Part shown: positions 23,517 to 32,341 of the stretch, piece by piece
How the letters are laid out: each line of letters opens with the position of its first letter
Numbering within the stretch: the first letter of the stretch is position 1
Assembly: GCF_017357225.1 (NCBI RefSeq)
Contig: NZ_CP071604.1
Span: 3,475,001 to 3,539,000 of the forward strand
Direction: 5' to 3'
Length of the DNA stretch: 64,000 nt
Origin: Rhizobium binae
GTDB taxonomy: Bacteria > Pseudomonadota > Alphaproteobacteria > Rhizobiales > Rhizobiaceae
Notes under the pieces: generated by a model
What the model saw: the letters and a program-made list of their open reading frames with translations, nothing else
The model's database searches: none
Told to the model about the DNA's origin: nothing
Position numbers and translations under genes: made by a program

Positions 23517-23585
23517 GATGGCCAATTTCGCCAAGCTCTAGCATCGGCGATACCAGGCGGCAATCCAACATGAAAGGAAAGATCG

Positions 23586-23996
23586 ATGCTAAGCGCCGTC
23601 TCTGAAATCCCCGCCGCCGAGCCCGAACTCGCGGCTGCCCATTATGCCGCCAAGCTCGCCTTCGAGACCGATTGTTCTGATGTCCGTGCCGCCTTTGCGG
23701 CCGGTAACGTCGATTTCGTTCTTCTCGACGTACGCTCGCCGGCGCTGTTCGCGCAATCCCACGTGCCGGGCGCAATCAACCTGCCGCACGGCAAGATGAC
23801 CGCGCATCGCATGTCGGAATGGGCAAGGGACACGCTGTTCGTCGTCTATTGCGCCGGTCCTCATTGCAACGGCGCCGACAAGGCGGCTTTCCGCCTCGCC
23901 AAACTCGGCCTCAGAGCCAAGCTGATGATCGGCGGGATGACCGGCTGGGCCGACGAGGGTTTCGGTTTCGAAAGCCAAGCCGCTGCTGCCGAATAG
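23586..23996 (+). CDS. Rhodanese-domain protein
   Basis: 136 residues, one rhodanese domain: VDFVLLDVRSPALFAQSHVPGAINLPHGKMTAHRM, then the active-site loop YCAGPHCNGADKAAFRLAKLGLRAKLMIGGMTGWADEGF. The catalytic Cys is C91 or so in VVYCAGPHCNGA; a second Cys follows in the same loop. Rhodaneses move sulfane sulfur to thiols or cyanide. SD GGAAAG precedes the ATG. The gene is divergent from ftrA, which most likely regulates it. Confidence 0.85.
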   Translation: MLSAVSEIPAAEPELAAAHYAAKLAFETDCSDVRAAFAAGNVDFVLLDVRSPALFAQSHVPGAINLPHGKMTAHRMSEWARDTLFVVYCAGPHCNGADKAAFRLAKLGLRAKLMIGGMTGWADEGFGFESQAAAAE

Positions 23997-24035
23997 CGGA
24001 GCGCTCCCCTCCACGATACGAGGGGGGCGCATCGC

Positions 24036-25058
24036 CTAAAACTCGATGACGACCTTGCCGAAGGGGCCGCGATAGAGATGATCGAGGGCCTGCGGCAATT
24101 CCGCGAAGGCATAACGCCTGTCGATGACCGGCTTCAACCCGGTCTGGTCGACGGCGCGCACCAGATCTTCTAGCGCCCGGCGATGACCGACGGTAATTCC
24201 CTGCACGACCGGCGCCTTGAGAAGCAGCGGCGCCACCGGCGCCGAGACCTCGAAACCCTCGAACACACCGATTACCGAAATTCGGCCGTTGACCGCCACG
24301 GCCTTTAGCGCTTGGCCGAGATGCGGTCCACCGACGATTTCGAGCACGTGGTCGGCCCCGTAATCACCGGTCAGTTGATGGAGCCGCTCCACCCAGTCGC
24401 CCTCGTGCCGATTGATCAGATGATCGGCGCCGAGTGCCTGCGCCCGCTCGAGCTTTTCGGCACTGCCTGATGTGATGAAGACCTCGGCGCCATGCGCCTT
24501 GGCGATCTGCAGGCCGAAAAGTGCGACGCCACCGGTGCCCTGCACCAGCACCTTGTCGCCGGCCTTGAGCTTGCCGCATTCGATCAGCGCGAACCATGCC
24601 GTCAGTCCGGCGCAGGGCAGCGTGCTCGCTTCGGCGGCGTCGAGCGTTTTCGGCGCAAGCGTGAACCACTCCTCGGAGAGCACCGCGTGTTCGGACAGCA
24701 CGCCCGGATAGAAGCCGCCGCGCGTCTGGTAGGGCGGTGTACGCGCCGTGCCCGGCCCGCGGCCGTCGATCCAGTCCGGAGAAAAGGTGGAGATAACGAG
24801 ATCGCCGGGTTTGAAGCGCCTGACATGAGGCCCGACGGCCTCGACCACGCCGGCCATGTCCGAGGCCGGCACGAAGGGAAACTGCAGCGGTAGTCCCATG
24901 CCACTCTCGAGCACCAGCCTGTCGCGGAAATTAAGTGAGACCGCTTGTGTACGCACCCGGATCATGGTGCCCGACACTTCGGGTATTCTGGCTTCACCGA
25001 TCCTCAGATTGGCCTCCGCCCCGATGGCATCGGTTTGCCACTGCCTTGTCATCTGCAT
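24036..25058 (-). CDS. Zinc-type/quinone-oxidoreductase-like alcohol dehydrogenase (MDR superfamily)
   Basis: 340 residues from the ATG at 25058 (SD AAGGAG); the frame is open upstream but the extension looks non-coding. MDR features: RVRTQAVSLNFRDRLVLESG, PASDMAGVVEAVG, LPCAGLTAWFAL, and the NAD(P) motif KVLVQGTGGVALFGLQIAKAHGAEVFIT. The catalytic zinc ligands of true alcohol dehydrogenases (Cys near 40, His-Glu near 65) are not in place: position 'NFRDRL' replaces 'CxTD', so it is probably a zinc-independent NAD(P)H oxidoreductase. A LysR regulator is divergent 102 bases away and likely controls it. Confidence 0.8.
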   Translation of the reverse strand: MQMTRQWQTDAIGAEANLRIGEARIPEVSGTMIRVRTQAVSLNFRDRLVLESGMGLPLQFPFVPASDMAGVVEAVGPHVRRFKPGDLVISTFSPDWIDGRGPGTARTPPYQTRGGFYPGVLSEHAVLSEEWFTLAPKTLDAAEASTLPCAGLTAWFALIECGKLKAGDKVLVQGTGGVALFGLQIAKAHGAEVFITSGSAEKLERAQALGADHLINRHEGDWVERLHQLTGDYGADHVLEIVGGPHLGQALKAVAVNGRISVIGVFEGFEVSAPVAPLLLKAPVVQGITVGHRRALEDLVRAVDQTGLKPVIDRRYAFAELPQALDHLYRGPFGKVVIEF

Positions 25059-25160
25059 CTTTCTGCTCCTTCTCGATTGGAGGAGCCGCAGATATATCGT
25101 TGAATACTGATCTCCTGTTGCGATATTAGATCGCCACAATGGTGCCACAAGGGAAACAAT

Positions 25161-26060
25161 ATGGAACGGCTGAAGGGCATTTCCATCTTCGTCGAAACGG
25201 TCGAAGCCGGTGGTTTCGCCGCTGCCGCCGAGCGGCTCCATCTCACCCGCTCGGCAGTCAGCAAGACGATTGCGAGGCTCGAACAGCGGCTCGGCGTGCG
25301 GCTCTTCAATCGCACGACCCGTACCCAGAACCTGACGGACGAAGGCCGCTTCTTCTATGAGCGATGCATGAGGGCCGTCGAGGAAATCCGCATCGGCGAG
25401 GCACAGCTCGAATCGGGAAGGCGGGAGGTCCGCGGCAGGCTGCGTGTATCGATGCCGGCGCTGTTCGGCCGCCATTGCGCCGCTCCGATCCTGACCCGCC
25501 TGCTCGACGACCATCCGGATCTCGAACTCGACCTATCCTTCAGCGATCGGGTCGTCGATCTCCTGGAGGACGGCTTCGACCTTGCCGTCCGCAACGGTCC
25601 GCTGAAGGACAATCCCGACCTGATGGCGCGGACGATCGCCCGGCAATCCATGACGGTCTGCGCCTCGCCCGCTTATCTCGAAGAGTACGGCGTGCCGCAG
25701 ACGCTCGACGATCTCGCCCACCACCACGGTATCGTCTATCGCAGGGGCGACAATGACAGGGCCTGGACCTTCCCGGCGGCGGCCGGTCCCCCACGCAACG
25801 TTCTGCCGAAATCGCGGCTGCGGCTCGACGATCTCGCCTCGATAGCGGACGCCGCGGTTGAAGGCCGTGGGCTTGCCTGGCTGACCTGCTGGCTGGTGCG
25901 GGACAGAGTCCTGTCCGGAGAACTCGTGCGGGTTCTAACCGACGTCCCCTCCACCATTTTCGAAGCTTATGCCGTATGGCCGAGATCACCAGTGATGCTG
26001 CCGAAGGTGCGCCTTGCGATCGATACGCTGGCCGCGGAACTACCGGCGATCATGAGCTGA
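25161..26060 (+). CDS. LysR-family transcriptional regulator
   Basis: 299 residues. N-terminal winged HTH: MERLKGISIFVETVEAGGFAAAAERLHLTRSAVSKTIARLEQRLGVRLFNRTTRTQNLTDEG. The C-terminal part is the LysR substrate domain (RLRVSMPALFGRHCAAPILTRLLDDHPDLELDLSFSDRVVDLLEDGFDLAVRNGPL). It is of the DsdC/CrgA-like group with the VRNG motif. Divergent from the MDR dehydrogenase gene, which it probably regulates. Confidence 0.9.
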   Translation: MERLKGISIFVETVEAGGFAAAAERLHLTRSAVSKTIARLEQRLGVRLFNRTTRTQNLTDEGRFFYERCMRAVEEIRIGEAQLESGRREVRGRLRVSMPALFGRHCAAPILTRLLDDHPDLELDLSFSDRVVDLLEDGFDLAVRNGPLKDNPDLMARTIARQSMTVCASPAYLEEYGVPQTLDDLAHHHGIVYRRGDNDRAWTFPAAAGPPRNVLPKSRLRLDDLASIADAAVEGRGLAWLTCWLVRDRVLSGELVRVLTDVPSTIFEAYAVWPRSPVMLPKVRLAIDTLAAELPAIMS

Positions 26061-26182
26061 AAGACGCAATCCGCTCACCAGATCGAGCCGATGGGGAAGT
26101 CCATGTTTTTCTATGGGTTTCCCTGGAAATACTGAGACGCTGCAATATATGGCTAGTTCGTCGCTCTCGCATAAACGGCATC

Positions 26183-26749
26183 ATGTGCCCCATCGCTCAG
26201 AACACGGTCCATATGTCACTTCGCAGCGTGCTCCGCGCACAAACGGCAGATTGCCACGCCCAAGTCGACAAGCTCTTCGGCACTTTCGACCTCTCCAGGA
26301 AAGAACAGTACAAGACATTCCTGCGCGCGCACGCCCGCATCATACCGGCAGCCGAAAATGCTCTTGAGGAAGCCGGAGTCGTTCGGCTGCTGCCGGACTG
26401 GCCGGAGCGAAGACGTGCGCAACTACTGTTTGCCGACATCGGCGAACTCGGCGACCGGTTGCCCGAGCTCTTTCCGCCACCGGCCTTTCACGGTGAAGCA
26501 GCGCTCTGGGGCGCCGTCTACGTTCTCGAAGGCTCCAAACTCGGCGGCGCCTTGCTCGCCAAATCCGTACCCGATCGCCTGCCCAGCCGCTATCTCACGC
26601 CGCAGGGCGAAAGGGGCGCCATCAGGATATTCATGGATCGCCTCGATGCGAGCGGCGTCGACGATCCTGCCGCCGCCGTTTCGGCGGCGCGCGCGCTCTT
26701 CGATCTCTTCCTCAAAGCCGGAGAGCTCGAATTGGAAGCCGTTCCATGA
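26183..26749 (+). CDS. bphO: Biliverdin-forming heme oxygenase (BphO)
   Basis: 188 residues. SLRSVLRAQTADCHAQVDKLFGTFDLS holds the proximal heme ligand His in the ADCHAQVD stretch, and EAALWGAVYVLEGSKLGGALLAKSV is the conserved distal helix (usual form GxxYVxEGSxLGG) of bacterial heme oxygenases linked to phytochromes. The enzyme opens heme to biliverdin IX-alpha, the chromophore of the next gene product. Its stop overlaps the phytochrome ATG by four bases. The start is uncertain: ATG 26183 or 26213, neither with a strong SD. Confidence 0.88.
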   Translation: MCPIAQNTVHMSLRSVLRAQTADCHAQVDKLFGTFDLSRKEQYKTFLRAHARIIPAAENALEEAGVVRLLPDWPERRRAQLLFADIGELGDRLPELFPPPAFHGEAALWGAVYVLEGSKLGGALLAKSVPDRLPSRYLTPQGERGAIRIFMDRLDASGVDDPAAAVSAARALFDLFLKAGELELEAVP

Positions 26750-29322
26750 GCGACTTGCGCGAACCCGTCGATCTCACCAATTGCGACCGAGAGCCGATCC
26801 ATCAGCTCGGCGCCATCCAGCCCTTCGGCTTTCTGCTGGCAATATCTTCGGACTGGATCGTCACGCGGGCCTCGACAAACCTTGCGGAGTTTCTCGGGGT
26901 GGAACAGGCCGACGCGCTCGGCCGTCCCGTTTCATCGCTGATCACGCCGGAGGCGCTCCACACCATTCGCAACAAGTTGACCACGCTGCGTGGTCCCGAT
27001 GTCGTCGAACGAATTTTCGACATTGCCTTGATGTCCGATCAGTCGCGCTTCGACCTTGCCGTCCACTTCAACGAAAATCAGGTCATTCTCGAAGGGGAAC
27101 GCGGGCAGGAGGAGAAGCGCAACGGCCCCTCGCTTTCCATGCGCAGCATGATCTCTCGCCTCGACCAGGCGGAAACGCTGGAGGCTTTCTTCCGCGAGGG
27201 CGCAAGACAGGCCCGTGCTCTCACCGGCTTCGACCGGGTGATGGTCTATCGTTTTGATGAAGGCGGTTCGGGCGAAGTCGTGGCGGAAGCCGCCCGCAGC
27301 GGCATTGGCTCGTTCCTAGGGCTGCACTATCCGGCGTCCGACATCCCGGTCCAGGCGCGCGCCCTTTATCTGCGCAACCTGTTCCGCATCATCGCCGATG
27401 TTGATGCGGCGTCCGTGCCGGTTCTCCCGCAACTCGACGAACAGGGCCAGCCGCTCGATCTCTCCATGTCGGTGCTGCGTTCGGTCTCGCCGATCCACAT
27501 CGAATATCTGAAGAACATGGGCGTCGGCGCTTCGCTCTCCATATCGATCGTCGTAGACGGCAAGCTCTGGGGCCTGTTCGCCTGCCATCACTATGGCCCG
27601 CGTCTGCCATCGGCCCAAAGCCGTTCCACCGCCGAACTCTTCAGTCAGATGTTCGCTTCGCGCCTCGAAAGCCGCGAACGGCGGCTGGCGCTCGACTACG
27701 AGACCAAGGCGCGCCGCATCGCCGACCGGCTTCTCACTTCCGTGGCTGATAATGCTAGCCTGCTCGACGACCCGGCCTGGCTGATCGAGGCGCTCGCCGA
27801 TGCCATTCCCGCCGACGGGATTGGTGTCTGGATCAACGGGCGGATGGCGCTAGCCGGCATCGGGCCGGATGAGAGAGGTTTTTCGGCACTCGTGCGCCAC
27901 CTGAACCGCAATGCCGGCGGCCGGATCTACGCGGTGGACAGGCTTGCGGAGACCTATCCGGATTTCGAAATCGACCCGGTTGTGGCGGGTATGCTCGCCA
28001 TCCCGATCTCGCGTTCGCCGCGCGATTATGTTGTGCTCTTCCGGCAGGAATTGGTGCGCACCGTCCGCTGGGGCGGTGATCCGCACAAGCCGGTGGAACA
28101 CGGCCCCAACGGCCCGCGGCTGACGCCGCGCAAGAGCTTCGAGGCCTGGGCGGAACTGGTGCGCGGCCGCTCGCTTCCCTTCACGGAAGCCGAGCGCCGC
28201 GTGGCGGAAACGATCCGCGTCACGCTGATCGAGGTCGTGCTGCGCCTGACAGACGAGGCCAGCATGGCCCGCCAGATGGCAAACGAGCGGCAGGAGCTGT
28301 TGATCGCCGAGCTTAACCACCGCGTCCGCAACATATTGAGCCTGATCACCGGCATCATCCGCCAGTCGCAGACGACATCGGTCAGCCTCGGCGACTATAT
28401 CCGCCAGATCGAAGGCCGCGTTCAGTCGCTGGCACGGGCCCACGATCAGATCACCCGGGATCACTGGGCGCCCGCTTCGCTCAGGCAATTACTGGCGGCC
28501 GAGACCGCAGCCTATCTCGGCAAGAACGCGCAGCGCATCCGCATGAGCGGCGAGGACGTGCTCCTGGAACCGCAGGCCTTTTCCACCGCCGCCCTGGTTT
28601 TCCACGAGCTGATGACCAATAGCGCCAAATACGGCAGCCTTTCCGCCGCCGGCAGCGGCACCGTGGAACTCGGTTGGCATCGAGACGGCGAAGGCGATTT
28701 GTGCATTGCCTGGCGCGAAAGGAACGGCCCCGCTGTCGCCGAGCCGACACGCCACGGTTTCGGTTCGACGATCATCCGGCGCTCCATTCCCTACGATCTC
28801 GGCGGCAAGGCCGAGGTGCGCTACATTGAAAGCGGCCTCGAAGCGGATTTCTGCATTCCGGCCCGCTATGTGAATGCCGTCGACCCCGCGGGCGGATTGC
28901 CGGATGCGCTGCTGGACGGCGTTGCCGAACGCAAGACCACCCCCGCCGATCCGGAGCCGCTGTCGGGCCTGAAGATTCTGCTGGTCGAAAACAACCTGAT
29001 CATCGCCATGGATGGAGAAGACATCCTGCGCCGCCTCGGCGCCGAGGTGATAACGGCGCCGAACGTCGCCGAGGCGATGGAAATCCTGGCCGACCGGTCT
29101 TTCGACTTCGCGCTTCTTGATGTCAATCTCGGCGACGAGACCAGCTTCGGCATTGCCGACCGGCTGACAGCCGAAGGCGTGCCCTTCGCTTTTGCGACCG
29201 GTTATGGCGAGGGCATCGCCCAGGCGAACAGCCATTCGGATGCGCCGGTGCTGCAGAAGCCCTATACGACCGAAGGCATAACGGATCTTCTTGCCCGGGT
29301 GCCGCTGCTGAAGAAAGAATAG
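26746..29322 (+). CDS. bphP: Bacteriophytochrome with HWE histidine kinase and receiver (Agp2-like)
   Basis: 858 residues. PAS-GAF-PHY sensor: the biliverdin-binding cysteine is C13 in LTNCDREPIHQLGAIQPFG; GAF shows HYPASDIPVQARALYLRN; PHY shows VRWGGDPHKP, the tongue motif. The output is an HWE kinase with phospho-histidine H525 (AELNHRVRNILSLITG) and HELMTNSAKYG, then a receiver domain (LLVENNLIIAMD, phosphoacceptor D792 in LLDVNLGD, K in LQKPY). This PAS-GAF-PHY-HWE-receiver order is that of Agrobacterium Agp2/AtBphP2, a bathy-type phytochrome. It is coupled to bphO upstream and convergent with a TetR regulator. Confidence 0.93.
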   Translation: MSDLREPVDLTNCDREPIHQLGAIQPFGFLLAISSDWIVTRASTNLAEFLGVEQADALGRPVSSLITPEALHTIRNKLTTLRGPDVVERIFDIALMSDQSRFDLAVHFNENQVILEGERGQEEKRNGPSLSMRSMISRLDQAETLEAFFREGARQARALTGFDRVMVYRFDEGGSGEVVAEAARSGIGSFLGLHYPASDIPVQARALYLRNLFRIIADVDAASVPVLPQLDEQGQPLDLSMSVLRSVSPIHIEYLKNMGVGASLSISIVVDGKLWGLFACHHYGPRLPSAQSRSTAELFSQMFASRLESRERRLALDYETKARRIADRLLTSVADNASLLDDPAWLIEALADAIPADGIGVWINGRMALAGIGPDERGFSALVRHLNRNAGGRIYAVDRLAETYPDFEIDPVVAGMLAIPISRSPRDYVVLFRQELVRTVRWGGDPHKPVEHGPNGPRLTPRKSFEAWAELVRGRSLPFTEAERRVAETIRVTLIEVVLRLTDEASMARQMANERQELLIAELNHRVRNILSLITGIIRQSQTTSVSLGDYIRQIEGRVQSLARAHDQITRDHWAPASLRQLLAAETAAYLGKNAQRIRMSGEDVLLEPQAFSTAALVFHELMTNSAKYGSLSAAGSGTVELGWHRDGEGDLCIAWRERNGPAVAEPTRHGFGSTIIRRSIPYDLGGKAEVRYIESGLEADFCIPARYVNAVDPAGGLPDALLDGVAERKTTPADPEPLSGLKILLVENNLIIAMDGEDILRRLGAEVITAPNVAEAMEILADRSFDFALLDVNLGDETSFGIADRLTAEGVPFAFATGYGEGIAQANSHSDAPVLQKPYTTEGITDLLARVPLLKKE

Positions 29323-29325
29323 CGC

Positions 29326-29976
29326 TCACACAGCAGGGGAATTCGGACGCAGCCCTCCGATGAAGAGCTGCTCCAGAAACCGCGCCGCATCTTCGAAGCG
29401 CCCGTCACCGGAATGTTCCTGGCCCAGAACGGCGCGCACCTGCACGTCGAAATCGGCGTAATGCTGCGTCGTCGACCAGATGGAGAAGATCAAGTGGTAG
29501 GGATCGCAGGTGGCGATCTTGCCCGCTTTCGCCCAGGCGCGGATGACCTCCGCCTTCTCGTCGACCAGTTGCTTCAGCGGTCCTTTCAGCTCGTCCTCGA
29601 TATGCGGCGCGCCCTGCAGTACCTCATTGGCGAACAGTCGGCTTTCCCGCGGAAAATCGCGCGCCATCTCCAGCTTGCGTCTGATGTAGCTGCGGATCTC
29701 CTCTTCCGGATTGCCCTCGGCATCGAAGGCGCGCAGCGGCTCGAGCCAGGTGTAGAGCACCCGGTCGATCAGTGCCCGGTGCATGGCCTCCTTGGTGCGG
29801 AAATAGTAGAGCAGATTGGGTTTGGACATCCCGGCCACTTCGGCGATCTGGTCGATGGTCGAACCGCGAAAGCCGCGCGCCGAAAACACATCGAGCGCCG
29901 CTTCCAGAATCTGCTCTTCCTTCTCCTCCTGGATTCGTGTCCGCCTCAGTGTCTTCGCTGCTCTCGGAATAGCCAT
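29326..29976 (-). CDS. RutR-like TetR-family regulator of pyrimidine catabolism
   Basis: 216 residues. The HTH is QILEAALDVFSARGFRGSTIDQIAEVAGMSKPNLLYYFRTKEAMHRALIDRVLYTWLEPLRAFDAEGNPEEEIRSYIRRKLEMARDFPRESRLFANEVLQGAPHI, and the C-terminal half (YFRTKE, FPRESRLFANEVLQGA, DPYHLIFSIWSTTQHYADFDVQV) matches RutR, the uracil-sensing regulator. It is divergent from the N-carbamoyl-beta-alanine amidohydrolase gene. A site fitting the RutR consensus at 14 of 16 positions lies in the gap. Confidence 0.85.
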   Translation of the reverse strand: MAIPRAAKTLRRTRIQEEKEEQILEAALDVFSARGFRGSTIDQIAEVAGMSKPNLLYYFRTKEAMHRALIDRVLYTWLEPLRAFDAEGNPEEEIRSYIRRKLEMARDFPRESRLFANEVLQGAPHIEDELKGPLKQLVDEKAEVIRAWAKAGKIATCDPYHLIFSIWSTTQHYADFDVQVRAVLGQEHSGDGRFEDAARFLEQLFIGGLRPNSPAV

Positions 29977-30121
29977 CGGCTATTGTTTCCCCTTGAAATT
30001 CAACTTCTTCGCTCAAGTTTGAGCAGGACAGACCTCCTGCCGCCTTCTTGAGCAACTGCCCGCATTTTTATCGGCAATTTTCGTGATTTTCGTCTTGAGC
30101 CCGGCGGTGGAAGTTGTAATG

Positions 30122-30137
30122 TTTACCAATCGGTCAA
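30122..30137. promoter_or_regulatory. RutR-like operator
   Basis: TTTACCAATCGGTCAA fits the RutR consensus TTGACCANNTGGTCAA at all positions except the third and tenth. It lies 146 bases upstream of the TetR/RutR gene and 141 bases upstream of the amidohydrolase, between the two divergent genes. The rest of 29977-30277 shows no further feature. Confidence 0.55.
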
Positions 30138-30277
30138 ATTATCCGCCAGATGAAAAACAAAGGCAACTGGCGATTTTCCGGCGCTCGACAAAACCAATAA
30201 GAGGCGCCGGAAGAGACCGCGGGAACAGGCAGGCATGTCCCTTGCATGACTGCCGCAAACAGGTGAGGGCTTGAAAA

Positions 30278-31531
30278 ATGGTGGCAGCACCAGGCGAGAA
30301 CATGCGCGTCAATGGCGACCGTCTCTGGGACAGTCTCATGGACATGGCCAAGATCGGACCGGGCATTGCAGGCGGTAACAATCGCCAGACGCTGACGGAT
30401 TCGGATGCCGAGGGCCGCAGCCTTTTCAAAAAATGGTGCGACGAAGCGGGCCTAACCATGGGCGTCGACCAGATGGGCACGATGTTCGCCACGCGGTCCG
30501 GCACCGATCCCGATGCCCTGCCCGTCTATGTCGGCTCGCATCTCGACACCCAGCCGACCGGCGGCAAATATGACGGCGTGCTCGGTGTGCTCTCAGCCCT
30601 CGAAGTCGTGCGCACCATGAACGACCTCGGCATCAAGACCAAGCATCCCATCGTCGTCACCAATTGGACCAATGAGGAAGGCGCGCGTTTTGCCCCTGCC
30701 ATGCTGGCCTCCGGCGTCTTTGCCGGCGTGCACAGCCTGGACTTTGCCTATAATCGCCGGGACCCCGAGGGCAATCTCTTCGGCGACGAGTTGAAGCGCA
30801 TCGGCTGGGTCGGCGACGAAGAGGTCGGCGCCCGCAAGATGCACGCCTATTTCGAATATCACATCGAACAGGGCCCGATCCTCGAGGCCGAAGACAAGCA
30901 AATCGGCGTCGTTACCCATTGCCAGGGCCTATGGTGGCTGGAGTTCACGCTGACCGGCAAGGAAGCCCATACCGGCTCGACACCGATGAACATGCGCGTC
31001 AATGCTGGTCTTGCCATGTCGCGCCTCCTGGAAATGGTGCAAAGCGTGGCGATGGGCGAACAGCCGGGCGCCGTCGGCGGTGTCGGACAGGTGTTTTTCT
31101 CGCCGAACTCCCGTAACGTGCTGCCCGGCAAGGTCGTCTTCACCGTCGACATCCGCTCCCCCGACAAGGCCAAGCTCGACCGCATGCGGGCGAAGATCGA
31201 GGCCGAGGCGCCTGGCATCTGCGATGCGCTGGGCGTCGGCTGCTCCATCGAGGCGATCGGCCATTTCGCACCTGTTACCTTCGATGAAAAGCTCGTTGCC
31301 TCAGTTCGCACCGCCGCCGAGCGCCTCGGCTACACCCACATGAACCTCATCTCCGGCGCCGGCCACGACGCCTGCTGGGCCGCCAAGGTGGCGCCTGCAA
31401 CGATGGTCATGTGCCCCTGCGTCGGCGGCCTCAGCCACAACGAGGCGGAAGAAATCTCCAAGGAATGGGCAACGGCCGGAGCCGACGTGCTGTTTCATGC
31501 GGTGGTCGAGACGGCGGAGATCGTGGCGTGA
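30278..31531 (+). CDS. Zn-dependent N-carbamoyl-beta-alanine amidohydrolase (beta-ureidopropionase)
   Basis: 417 residues, M20/allantoate-amidohydrolase family. Metal-site motifs: VGSHLDTQPTGGKYDGVLG (His-Asp bridging pair), TNWTNEEGARF (Glu and the usual Asn-rich loop), and YHIEQGPILEAE. The dimerisation domain follows, and GAGHDACWAAKVAPATMVMCPCVGGLSHNEAEE supplies the last ligands. With preTA and the dihydropyrimidinase gene (32342) it completes uracil to beta-alanine plus CO2 and ammonia, so that step is the best assignment. The stop overlaps the start of the DUF559 frame by one base (TGATG). Confidence 0.88.
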   Translation: MVAAPGENMRVNGDRLWDSLMDMAKIGPGIAGGNNRQTLTDSDAEGRSLFKKWCDEAGLTMGVDQMGTMFATRSGTDPDALPVYVGSHLDTQPTGGKYDGVLGVLSALEVVRTMNDLGIKTKHPIVVTNWTNEEGARFAPAMLASGVFAGVHSLDFAYNRRDPEGNLFGDELKRIGWVGDEEVGARKMHAYFEYHIEQGPILEAEDKQIGVVTHCQGLWWLEFTLTGKEAHTGSTPMNMRVNAGLAMSRLLEMVQSVAMGEQPGAVGGVGQVFFSPNSRNVLPGKVVFTVDIRSPDKAKLDRMRAKIEAEAPGICDALGVGCSIEAIGHFAPVTFDEKLVASVRTAAERLGYTHMNLISGAGHDACWAAKVAPATMVMCPCVGGLSHNEAEEISKEWATAGADVLFHAVVETAEIVA

Positions 31532-32325
31532 TGTCTGCTTTCGCGCCCGGAGCCCCCTCATCCGACCCTTCGGGCCACCTTCTCCCAGCCGGGGAGAAGG
31601 GAACGGCAAACGTCGCGGCTTCCCCCTTCTCCCCTCGGGGAGAAGGTGCCCGAAGGGCGGATGAAGGGGCTCCGGGCGCGGCCGAAATTGTCGAACAGGA
31701 TATTCGGAATCACCGTCCCGACAAGATCAGACAGGGTCTTCACAACGAAATTAAAATGGCTAACGTCGCGCCCGCAGCCCCCTCATCCGACCCTTCGGGC
31801 CACCTTCTCCCCGCTGGGGAGAAGGGAACGGAGGACGTCGCGGCTCCTCCCTTCTCCCCTCGGGGAGAAGGTGCCCGTAGGGCGGATGAGGGGGCGCCGG
31901 GCGCGACGAAGATTATCAAGCAGGATATCCGCAAACATCGTGCCGACAAAACCGATCAGGCCAGAGCTCTTCGACGCGGCGAAACCGAAGAGGAATACCA
32001 CCTCTGGAGCGACCTGCGTGCCCGCCGCCTGAACGGCTACAAATTCGCACGGCAAGTTCCGCTCGGCCCGTTCATCGTCGATTTTCTCTGTCGTGAACAA
32101 CGCTTGATTATCGAAATAGACGGCTTCCAGCACGCCGAAAGTGTTGCCGATCAACGCCGAACCGCGTGGCTCAATGCCAGCGGCTATTCCGTGCTGCGCT
32201 TCTGGAATCGGGAAATCTCGCGCGAACGACGCTCGGTTCTTGAAACGATCCTGGCCGCATTGCAGGGCCAACTCGAATTCAGCTCAGAAATGCCCAGCTT
32301 CTATTCGCCTGCCGAACAACGATAA
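31531..32325 (+). CDS. DUF559 endonuclease-like protein with RIME-like repeats in its 5' part
   Basis: 264 residues if translated from the ATG at 31531. The real domain is the last 120 or so residues: ARALRRGETEEEYHLWSDLRARRLNGYKFARQVPLGPFIVDFLCREQRLIIEIDGFQHAES, a DUF559/Vsr-like PD-(D/E)xK nuclease fold with the IVDF and IEIDG metal-binding acids. The first 140 residues are two in-frame translations of RIME-like palindromic repeats (SSDPSGHLLPAGEKG...SPRGEGARRADEG twice), separated by a duplicated EIVEQDIRNHRPDK / KIIKQDIRKHRADK segment. A start at 31756 or a lost original start near 31910 are alternatives. DUF559 genes are commonly near such repeats in rhizobia. Confidence 0.65.
   Translation: MSAFAPGAPSSDPSGHLLPAGEKGTANVAASPFSPRGEGARRADEGAPGAAEIVEQDIRNHRPDKIRQGLHNEIKMANVAPAAPSSDPSGHLLPAGEKGTEDVAAPPFSPRGEGARRADEGAPGATKIIKQDIRKHRADKTDQARALRRGETEEEYHLWSDLRARRLNGYKFARQVPLGPFIVDFLCREQRLIIEIDGFQHAESVADQRRTAWLNASGYSVLRFWNREISRERRSVLETILAALQGQLEFSSEMPSFYSPAEQR
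31542..31680. repeat. RIME-like palindromic repeat, copy A
   Basis: About 139 bp. The termini CGCGCCCGGAGCCCC and its complement form a perfect 15-bp inverted repeat; inside, two palindromes (CTTCTCCC-agccg-GGGAGAAG and a CCTTCTCCCC-tc-GGGGAGAAGG unit) give the double-hairpin layout of the Rhizobium-specific intergenic mosaic element (RIME1). Confidence 0.75.
31765..31907. repeat. RIME-like palindromic repeat, copy B
   Basis: About 143 bp, about 85-90 % identical to copy A by eye, with terminal inverted repeats GTCGCGCCCG / CGGGCGCGAC. Copy A and its 84-bp right flank, and copy B with its right flank, are homologous, so the pair looks like a tandem duplication of about 225 bp rather than two separate insertions. 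Confidence 0.75.
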
Positions 32326-32341
32326 AGAATAGGGAACGATC

